Source: Planctomycetes bacterium ADurb.Bin069
Lineage (GTDB): Bacteria; Planctomycetota; UBA8108; UBA8890; UBA8898
Assembly (NCBI GenBank): GCA_002070955.1
Contig: MWEK01000013.1
Location: forward strand, 62,001-126,000
Direction of reading: 5' to 3'
Length of the DNA stretch: 64,000 nucleotides
Below, piece by piece: positions 45,963 to 56,245 of the stretch. Both the position numbers and the translations under genes were made by a program. Positions within the stretch are counted from its first letter, which is position 1; each line of letters starts with the position of its first letter. The notes under the pieces are model-generated. The model worked only from the letters and a program-made list of their open reading frames with translations. It had not been told where the DNA came from and made no database searches.

Positions 45963-47327
45963 CTATCGGCACATGAGGTTGTCGGGCGTAGGGTCGGGCC
46001 CCGGGCGCGGAAACGGCGGCGGCGGCGGCGGCCCGGCTCCGAACAGATACTCGAGCACGTAGATGGGATCGGCGACGTCGACGGCGCCGTCATCGTTGGC
46101 ATCGGCCGCGCCGGCGCAGGCGATCTGCGCGAGGCCGAAGACGTAGTACAGGATCTTGACGGCATCGGAAAGATTCACGCGGCCGTCGCCGTTGGCGTCG
46201 CCGCGGAGAAACAGCGGCGCCGTGAAATACCCCGCGGCGACGAAGGTCACCTTGGAAAAGCCCGCGGCGGGCTTGAAATCGAGCCGCTTCGCGAAGCTCC
46301 GCCCGCCGGCGTTCCCCAGCAGCGACACGCACGCGAACTGCTCGGCGTCCAGCGACCAGTTCGCCGCGAAGATATCGGGGCGGCCGTCGGCATCCGCATC
46401 CGCGACGGCGACCGCGTTGGGCCGCGGGCCGGTGTAATACAACTCCGCCGGCGTGAACCGCCCATCGCCGAGGCCGAAAAGCACGGCCACCACCTCGCTT
46501 CCGCGGCCGCAAGCCACGACCAGGTCGTCCCTGCCGTCCCCGTCGAGATCCCGCGCCACCGCGTGGCGCGGCTGCGCGACCACGGGGTGCGATCCGGCGA
46601 ACCGGAACGCGCCGCCGCCGGCGTTGATGTAGCTGGACACCGTGCTCGAGTCGCAGTTGACGACCGCGACATCGGGGAGCGCATCGCCGTTGAAGCGCCC
46701 CACCGCCAGCGATTTGGGGTTCCGCTCCGTCGCGTACCGGCCGGACTCGACGAAGCCGCCCGCGCCGTCCCCGAGGAGCACGACCAGGTCCTCGCTGTCC
46801 GCGTTCACGACGAGGAGGTCGGCGACACCGTTCGCATCGACGTCGGCGCACTCCACGGCGTAGGTCCCGCTGCCCGGAGCCAGGACCGCCATCTGCGTGA
46901 AGGTCCCCCCGCCTTGGTTCTCCAGGAGGACCAGGGAGCCGTTCGCCTCGGGATTGGCGACGGCGAGATCCAGATCCCCGTCCGAATCGAAGTCCCCCGC
47001 CGCGGCGGCGTAGGGCGTCCCGCCGCCGAAGTAGTTGAAGGGCCCATCGAAGGCGCCGCCCTTGTTGAGGAACACCGACACCGAGGGCCCGAGCCGGTTC
47101 GAGGAAACGAGGTCGGGCAGCCCGTCGCCGTTCAAGTCGGCGACGCAGATGTGCCAGGGTTCGACCCGCGTGCCGATGAAGTGAAACACTCCGCCGGCGT
47201 AATCCCCGCGCTCGCCGCCCCGGAAGACCCAGATCCCATCGCGGTCGCTCGTCACCACATCGGGATAGCGCCCGCCCGCCGCCCACGCCACGCTTCCGGC
47301 AAGCAGCACCGCCAGCCATCGCCGCAT
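45963..47327 (-). CDS. FG-GAP/VCBS repeat protein with dockerin-like C terminus
   Basis: 454 residues with a signal peptide (MRRWLAVLLAGSVAWAAG). Residues about 20-350 contain seven or so FG-GAP/VCBS blades with D-x-[ND]-x-D-G calcium loops (DLNGDGLPDLV, DFDSDGDLDLAV, DVDANGVADLLV, DLDGDGRDDLVV, DADADGRPDIFA). The C terminus has two dockerin-like repeats, GDANGDGRVNLSDAVKIL and ADANDDGAVDVADPIYVL, followed by a proline-rich tail. The same C-terminal type ends the giant protein at 23122. GGAGG lies 7 nt before the ATG. Function: secreted calcium-binding adhesion or assembly protein, by inference. Confidence 0.88.
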   Translation of the reverse strand: MRRWLAVLLAGSVAWAAGGRYPDVVTSDRDGIWVFRGGERGDYAGGVFHFIGTRVEPWHICVADLNGDGLPDLVSSNRLGPSVSVFLNKGGAFDGPFNYFGGGTPYAAAAGDFDSDGDLDLAVANPEANGSLVLLENQGGGTFTQMAVLAPGSGTYAVECADVDANGVADLLVVNADSEDLVVLLGDGAGGFVESGRYATERNPKSLAVGRFNGDALPDVAVVNCDSSTVSSYINAGGGAFRFAGSHPVVAQPRHAVARDLDGDGRDDLVVACGRGSEVVAVLFGLGDGRFTPAELYYTGPRPNAVAVADADADGRPDIFAANWSLDAEQFACVSLLGNAGGRSFAKRLDFKPAAGFSKVTFVAAGYFTAPLFLRGDANGDGRVNLSDAVKILYYVFGLAQIACAGAADANDDGAVDVADPIYVLEYLFGAGPPPPPPFPRPGPDPTPDNLMCR

Positions 47328-47402
47328 GCCCGCACCTCCGCCTCTCCAAGGGAGGAATCCCGCCGGACGCCGCCCGCCTCCGCACCTGCGGCCGTATCTT
47401 CA

Positions 47403-47431
47403 AGCCTACCAGACCGGCCACGGCCTTTCAA
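47403..47431 (-). promoter_or_regulatory. Candidate promoter of the FG-GAP gene
   Basis: TTGAAA (47431-47426) and TAGGCT (47408-47403) with 17 bp between, 76 nt upstream of the ATG. Confidence 0.45.
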
Positions 47432-47467
47432 CCGGCGCCTCCGCCATTGCCGGCGGGCGCCGCGGCA

Positions 47468-49030
47468 TCACTCGAACACCAAACCGTTCGCGCCGTCGGC
47501 CCAAGCCGAGACGGCGCGCCCTTGGTAGCCCGCCTCCTTCGCGCGCGCGTTTCGTCCGATCAGAAAGCGTCCGTCCGGCAGCCCGACAATGCCCAGGGAA
47601 GCATCGCATTCCCAGCGGCCGGTGAGTTGGAAGTCGGGGTCGAAGCGCAACAGGACGCACGGCTTGCCGTAGCAGCCGAACCACCACGAGCCGGCGGCAA
47701 AGGTCGCGGTCTGAATACCCATTAAAGTGTAGCCGCCGGACAGTTCATGCCGCTGCCGCAGCCTGAATTGCGCATCGTACTCATAGACGCAGTTGGCGGC
47801 GGCGCCTTCGGGCAGCCCCCCCACCACGAGGAAGACGCCTTCGCGATACGCCACGCCGCCGGCGCCGTGCACCACCTCCGGGACGGGGTGCCGGGCGCAT
47901 TCGTCCAGCGTGTCGGCATCGTAGACGAAGATCCACGAGTCGGCCTGACCGGCGGGTTGGTTGAACTTGCCGAGATTCACCGCCGCGTAGACCTTGCCCT
48001 CGTGAAAGCACAAGTCGCCGTGATGATTCGCAGCCGGAATGCGTTTGAGGACGCGGCCGCTCCGGTCGGTTTTCACCAGAGTGTCGGTCCAGCTCCAGTA
48101 AATCGCGTCGCGGTCGTTCGTGCAAATGCCCTGGAGATGCAGGGGATAAGCCCCCTCGCAGGCCGCGGCTTCGAAGGCGGGCGCCGCCGGCTGCCGCCAA
48201 AACTCCTCGTCCAGGACGAAGCGGTGCTCGCTTTCCGGCCGGCCGGGATCGGCGATCAAGACGCGCAGCCGCGGCGGTCCGACGGCGGGCGTCTCCACGA
48301 TCCAGGAGGAGAGGGTGCGGTTCCCTTGTCCATCGCGCCAGAGGCTGTCGTTCGGGCCGTTTTTATCGTCGCGGCTCAATTCGACGAAGCACTCCGTGTC
48401 GTAGGGAGCCGGTTTGAGCTGCAGCAGCTCGGCGATCCTTGCGGCCCGCGTGGCGCTGCTCCGGCCGACTTTGATGTTGAACTCCTGCATGCTTTCGTCA
48501 AGGTAATGGTTCGTGTGGACCACGGGCCCGGATTGCACGGCTTTGAGCACGTACCGTTCGTTCAGGCCGATCTCGAGCACGAGGATCTTTTTGCGGTCCG
48601 AAATCAGCATGAACGCGGGCCGGCGGTTACGGAAAAGCTTCTCGCGGTTCGCGAGCACTTCGTCGCAACTGGCATACCCGGCGAGGATGGCGGTCACGAG
48701 GCCGCCGCGGCCCGGCTGGCTTGCGCGAACCTTCTCGGGGATCGAACCCGCGGTGGCCGTCATGACCGCCAGCCCTTTTTCGTTGATGCCCTGCTTGCAG
48801 CCCGGGAAGGCGTTGCCTTCGGCGAAGAGGCCGAAATAGGCATACCCCTCGGCGGGGCGGCACAGCTTGACGCGCTGCACGTGGTCGGGCAGCCAATCCC
48901 GGTTCTTGGAGACGATCGTTCCGCCGCTTGCGTCCGCACCCGCGGCGCCCCAGAGCGTGCAGGCCCATGCGCCCGCGGGCGACACACCCAGAAACAACCA
49001 AAGGAGCAGACTCGTGCTTCTCGATCGCAT
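47468..49030 (-). CDS. Secreted Ntn hydrolase fused to a beta-propeller
   Basis: 520 residues. The signal peptide ends AGAWA and the next residue is Cys, giving CTLWGAAGADASGG with Cys as the first mature residue, as in choloylglycine-hydrolase and C45-type Ntn enzymes whose nucleophile becomes N-terminal. KNRDWLPDH and GINEKGLAVMTATAG continue the fold, ending near residue 240 with LSSWIVETP. The second half (about 260-520) is a six- or seven-bladed propeller of the lactonase/quinoprotein kind. The fusion is not one I can name. The ATG at 49030 has no clear Shine-Dalgarno sequence. It is divergent from the heparinase-like gene. Confidence 0.75.
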   Translation of the reverse strand: MRSRSTSLLLWLFLGVSPAGAWACTLWGAAGADASGGTIVSKNRDWLPDHVQRVKLCRPAEGYAYFGLFAEGNAFPGCKQGINEKGLAVMTATAGSIPEKVRASQPGRGGLVTAILAGYASCDEVLANREKLFRNRRPAFMLISDRKKILVLEIGLNERYVLKAVQSGPVVHTNHYLDESMQEFNIKVGRSSATRAARIAELLQLKPAPYDTECFVELSRDDKNGPNDSLWRDGQGNRTLSSWIVETPAVGPPRLRVLIADPGRPESEHRFVLDEEFWRQPAAPAFEAAACEGAYPLHLQGICTNDRDAIYWSWTDTLVKTDRSGRVLKRIPAANHHGDLCFHEGKVYAAVNLGKFNQPAGQADSWIFVYDADTLDECARHPVPEVVHGAGGVAYREGVFLVVGGLPEGAAANCVYEYDAQFRLRQRHELSGGYTLMGIQTATFAAGSWWFGCYGKPCVLLRFDPDFQLTGRWECDASLGIVGLPDGRFLIGRNARAKEAGYQGRAVSAWADGANGLVFE

Positions 49031-49138
49031 GCGCAATCAACGCGGCGTCCGCCGCGCCCGTATCACCGCCATCACACCCCGCCGCCCTGCAATGTACTCC
49101 CGCGCCGCTTCCCTGTCAACCGCCTCGCCGAAACCCGG

Positions 49139-49168
49139 TTGTCCCGGAAACCCCGAGCGGGTTACGAT
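49139..49168 (+). promoter_or_regulatory. Candidate promoter of the heparinase-like gene
   Basis: TTGTCC at 49139-49144 and TACGAT at 49163-49168, 18-bp spacer. The -35 has the same sequence as that of the 9479 gene promoter. Confidence 0.45.
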
Positions 49169-49193
49169 GACGGCAAGTTCAGGAGGTGTTGCG

Positions 49194-51050
49194 ATGCTGA
49201 CGACCGCTGCGGTTCTCGTTCTGACGGTTCTGGGCGGCGCGCCCGCCCCCGCCTTCGACCCCGCCCTTCCGAAGCGCGCGGATGTGCTCGCCGGCCTGAA
49301 GTCCGGCCACCCGCGCCTTCTGGCCGGCGCGGACACGTTTCCCGCCATCGCGCGCCTGGTCGAGGACGATCCCGTTGCGGGGGCGTGGTACGCGGCGATC
49401 CGCAAGGAAGCCGAGGCGCTCCTCGCCAAGGAGCCCTCGCGCTACGAGATCCCCGACGGCCTCCGGCTTCTGGCCACCAGCCGCCGCGTCGTCGATCGGA
49501 TTTACACCCTCGCCCTAGTTTACCGCGTCGAAAACCACCGGCGCTGGGCGGAACGCGCGTTCAAGGAGCTCGCGGCGGCGGCGGACTTTCCCGACTGGAA
49601 CCCGCGGCATTTCCTCGACACCGCCGAAATGACCCACGCCTTCGCGATCGGCTACGACTGGCTGTACGACGCCCTCTCCGCGGAGCAGCGCGGCGTAATT
49701 CGCGCGGCGATCGTCGAGAAGGGCCTGAAGGCGGCGCTGCCCGCCTACCGCGGAGAACCGCGCGCCGCCGGCTGGCCGCGGGTGCGGCACAACTGGAACC
49801 AGGTGTGCAACGGCGGCATCGTCATGGGCGCCCTCGCCCTCGCCGACGAGATCCCCGACCTGGCGGCCGAGATCCTCGAGCGCGCCGTGGCGTCGTTGGT
49901 GCTCCCAAGCCGGGAGTTCGCGCCCGACGGCGCCTGGGCCGAAGGGCCGGGATACTGGCGCTACGCGGTGCAGTACCACGTCCTGTTCTTGGCGGCACTC
50001 GCCAGCGCGCTCGGCACGGACTGGGGACTCTCCGACGCGCCCGGCCTGGCGGAAACCGGCACGTTCCCCTTCCATATCACCGGGCCGACCGGCCAAACGT
50101 TCAACTTCGCCGATGCCGGCACGGGCGCCATCCGCTCCCCGCAGATGTTCTGGTTCGCGCGCAGGTTCCAGAAACCGATCTACGCCTGGTACGCTCGGGA
50201 GCATGCCCGCCCCGAAGTCCTCGATCTGCTCTGGTACGACGCCCGCGGCGACGCCGCCGCCGCCGCCGCGCTCCCCCTCGCCAAGCACTACCGCAACGCC
50301 GAGGTCGCCGTGTTCCGGACGGCCTGGAACGATCCCGGCGCCCTCTTCGCCGCCTTCAAGGCCGGCGACAACAAGACCAACCACAGCAACCTCGACCTCG
50401 GCACGTTCGTCCTCGACGCCCTCGGGCAGCGTTGGGCGCTGGACCTGGGCGCCGACGACTACAATCTCCCGGGCTACTTCGGCGCGCTGCGCTGGACGTA
50501 CTACCGCCTCCGCGCCGAGGGCCACAACACTCTCGTTTTCAACACCGGGGAGGAGCCGGACCAGGACCCGCGGGCGGCCGCGACGATCACGCGCTTCGCG
50601 GCGGCGCCCGGCCGCGCGTTCGCCGTCGCGGATCTCACGGCCGCCTACAAGAAGTGGGCCGCTTCGGTGGCCCGCGGCGTCGCGCTCATCGAGAACCGCG
50701 CCGTGGTGGTTCAGGACGAGATCGAACTTCCCGCGCCGGGCGTTGTCCGTTGGTTCATGCACACGCGCGCCCAGATCGCCACCCACGCCGGCGGCGCGAC
50801 CCTCTCCCTCGGGGGAGCGGCGCTCGAGGTCAAGATCCTGGAACCGGAAGGCGCCGCGTTCACGGTCATGGAGGCCGCGCCGCTGCCCGGGAGCCCGAGG
50901 CCCGAGCGCCAGAATGACAACCGCGGCGTACGCAAGCTCGCCCTCGTCCTCGCGGGCGCCGCGCGGGCGCGGATCGCCATCGCCTTCATCCCGCTGCGCG
51001 GGGACGCGGCCGCGCCGCCGCCCGCGGTGACGCCGCTGGCGGCGTGGTGA
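49194..51050 (+). CDS. Heparinase II/III-like polysaccharide lyase
   Basis: 618 residues with a signal peptide (MLTTAAVLVLTVLGGAPAPA). AGGAGG lies 6-9 nt before the ATG. The N-terminal alpha-toroid has HPRLLAGADTFPAI, WNPRHFLDTAEMTHAFAIGYDWLYD, and VRHNWNQVCNGG, followed by EGPGYWRYAVQYH with the catalytic-type Tyr. The C-terminal beta-sandwich shows KTNHSNLDLGTFVLDALGQRWALDLGADDYNLPGYF and GHNTLVFNTGEEPDQD, the metal and active-site strands of the heparinase II/III family. It probably cleaves acidic polysaccharides such as heparan-like or alginate chains; the substrate cannot be read from sequence. It sits 143 nt from the divergent Ntn hydrolase gene. Confidence 0.88.
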   Translation: MLTTAAVLVLTVLGGAPAPAFDPALPKRADVLAGLKSGHPRLLAGADTFPAIARLVEDDPVAGAWYAAIRKEAEALLAKEPSRYEIPDGLRLLATSRRVVDRIYTLALVYRVENHRRWAERAFKELAAAADFPDWNPRHFLDTAEMTHAFAIGYDWLYDALSAEQRGVIRAAIVEKGLKAALPAYRGEPRAAGWPRVRHNWNQVCNGGIVMGALALADEIPDLAAEILERAVASLVLPSREFAPDGAWAEGPGYWRYAVQYHVLFLAALASALGTDWGLSDAPGLAETGTFPFHITGPTGQTFNFADAGTGAIRSPQMFWFARRFQKPIYAWYAREHARPEVLDLLWYDARGDAAAAAALPLAKHYRNAEVAVFRTAWNDPGALFAAFKAGDNKTNHSNLDLGTFVLDALGQRWALDLGADDYNLPGYFGALRWTYYRLRAEGHNTLVFNTGEEPDQDPRAAATITRFAAAPGRAFAVADLTAAYKKWAASVARGVALIENRAVVVQDEIELPAPGVVRWFMHTRAQIATHAGGATLSLGGAALEVKILEPEGAAFTVMEAAPLPGSPRPERQNDNRGVRKLALVLAGAARARIAIAFIPLRGDAAAPPPAVTPLAAW

Positions 51051-51082
51051 AACCCAGCTCGAAGCGCGCCGCCGCCCGCGCC

Positions 51083-51111
51083 TTGCTCCGTCTCCGAGGC
51101 GATGGTAACGT
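51083..51111 (+). promoter_or_regulatory. Candidate promoter of the thioredoxin-fold/TPR gene
   Basis: TTGCTC at 51083-51088 and TAACGT at 51106-51111, 17-bp spacer. The -10 is weak. Confidence 0.35.
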
Positions 51112-51142
51112 TTGCAGTGGAATCCGCCCCGGAGGTGTATCC

Positions 51143-52093
51143 GTGACCCTCGTGTTTTGCGTGCTGCTCGGCGCCGCTCAGGCGCCGCCCGTCGAATTTC
51201 CCGCCACCGCCCTCAAGCCCGCCCTAGCGGAGGCGCAAGCCGCGGACAGGCTCGTCGTCGCGGAATTCTGGACGATGAAGACCGAACCGAGCCGCTCCTA
51301 CCGCGCCCGGACGCTCAGTTCTCCCGCCGTCCTGGCCTGGCTCGCGGCCCACGGGGTCGGAGCCCGGGTCAACTTGGACTTCAACGCCAAGATCTGCGCG
51401 CAGCTTGCCGTCGTCGACGTGCCCACGCTGCTCGTCCTGGACTCCGACGCCCGCGTGTGGGGCCGCATTGCGGGGGAGAAAAAGCCCGAGGAGATCGTCG
51501 CCGAGCTCGAGGCGGCCCGCGTCGCGCGGGCGGCCTTCGCCGCGGCCGAGGCGACCCTCGCCTCCGCGCCCGAGGACGCCGCCGCCCTGCGCGCCCGCGT
51601 CGAGGGCCTCCTGCGCAACGAGAACCCGGCCGAGGCCGAGAAGGCGCTCCTGCATCTTGCGCGCGTCAGCCGCGAGACGCGGGGACGCGAGGCGCTCGCC
51701 CTGAGAATCGGCAACCTGTATTTCCTTGCGCGGAAGGACGCCGCTGCGCGGCGGGTCTACATGCAGGCCGCCGATTGGGCGCGCGGCGGCGACTGGAGCG
51801 TCCGCCCGCCGGCGGTCATCGCCCTTGCGGCCATCGAACTGCGCGGCAACCGCCCCGACAGCGCGGTTCGCCTCCTCGAGGTCCTGCTGGACGAGTCGGA
51901 CCGTTTTCCCGAGCGCTCCCAGGCGTTGTTCGTGCTAGGCGAGACCTACCTGACGAAGCTCCGGGACCGCGCGAAGGCCAAGGAGATCCTTCGGCGCCTG
52001 TCGGAAAACTACGCCGATCGCTACGCCCAGGCGGCCCAAACGCTCCTGCGCTACATCGCCCTCCAGGAACAAGGCATGATCGGCGACGACTAG
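51143..52093 (+). CDS. Secreted thioredoxin-fold and TPR-repeat protein
   Basis: 316 residues with a signal peptide (VTLVFCVLLGAAQAPP). The GTG start has GGAGG 7 nt upstream. Residues about 25-115 form a thioredoxin-like fold (VVAEFWTMKTEPSRSYRARTL, VVDVPTLLVLDSDARVWGRI with the cis-Pro), but no CxxC redox motif, so it is not an oxidoreductase of the usual kind. The rest is TPR-like helices (about 120-310) with LRIGNLYFLARKDAAARRVY and RSQALFVLGETYL. Such proteins often act as periplasmic scaffolds. It is separated from the preceding lyase gene by 92 nt. Confidence 0.72.
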   Translation: MTLVFCVLLGAAQAPPVEFPATALKPALAEAQAADRLVVAEFWTMKTEPSRSYRARTLSSPAVLAWLAAHGVGARVNLDFNAKICAQLAVVDVPTLLVLDSDARVWGRIAGEKKPEEIVAELEAARVARAAFAAAEATLASAPEDAAALRARVEGLLRNENPAEAEKALLHLARVSRETRGREALALRIGNLYFLARKDAAARRVYMQAADWARGGDWSVRPPAVIALAAIELRGNRPDSAVRLLEVLLDESDRFPERSQALFVLGETYLTKLRDRAKAKEILRRLSENYADRYAQAAQTLLRYIALQEQGMIGDD

Positions 52094-52119
52094 CCGCGCC
52101 GGCCCGGCGGCCGCGGGAG

Positions 52120-52299
52120 CTAGCGCCCCGCGCCCACCGTCGTCGCCGCGGACTTGCTTTTCTTCCCGGCGAGCTTGCGCGGGTCGAGCCACGAAGTCAG
52201 GCCCAAGCCGATGCCCTGGGGTTTGGCGCGGTCGTACTCCTTCGCCAGGCCGGCGGCCCCGCGCGCCTTGCGAACCTTCACATTCTCGAATCCACCCAT
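52120..52299 (-). CDS. Small basic protein of 59 residues
   Basis: MGGFENVKVRKARGAAGLAK is the N terminus; the C terminus is rich in Lys, Ser and Ala (KLAGKKSKSAA). The ATG at 52299 has AAGGAG 5 nt upstream, among the best ribosome sites in the window. It lies at the end of a long open frame antisense to nifJ, so the start is judged by the ribosome site, not by length. No signal peptide or known domain; probably a cytosolic or nucleic-acid-binding small protein. No function is claimed. Confidence 0.65.
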   Translation of the reverse strand: MGGFENVKVRKARGAAGLAKEYDRAKPQGIGLGLTSWLDPRKLAGKKSKSAATTVGAGR

Positions 52300-52441
52300 T
52301 GCGGCTCCTTTCTTGCTACCCGATGATCGTCCGAAAAAGTCCGGGGCTTGAGAGTCCGCCGCGGGCCGATAAAACACCGCCGCCGCGCGCGCCGCGCGGC
52401 TTCCGGCGGCGGTTGCGCCCGGTTCCGGCCGCTCCGTCTCC

Positions 52442-52470
52442 TTGCATCGACCGATTCGATTCGCTATAGT
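52442..52470 (+). promoter_or_regulatory. nifJ promoter
   Basis: TTGCAT at 52442-52447 and TATAGT at 52465-52470, 17-bp spacer, about 100 nt upstream of the nifJ ATG. Confidence 0.6.
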
Positions 52471-52569
52471 CGGCCCATACTTTCGGTGTTTCCCGGCGCC
52501 GCCGCGAGGCGCGGCGTCCAGCAGGGAGCCGTTCCCCGCGCCGGGCGAGCAGGTCCGCAGGAGGCGCAA

Positions 52570-56181
<3,612 letters not shown>

Positions 56182-56201
56182 CCCCGGGGCCGATCCGCGG
56201 G

Positions 56202-56245
56202 ACGGCGCGAAGAAGCTGCGTTGGCGCGCGGCTTCTTCGCGCCGT
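56202..56245. terminator. Perfect 15-bp inverted repeat between convergent genes
   Basis: 56202-56216 and 56231-56245 are exact reverse complements with a 14-nt loop. It starts 20 nt after the nifJ stop and abuts the stop of the next minus-strand gene at 56246. No T tract follows; probably a bidirectional terminator. Confidence 0.75.
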
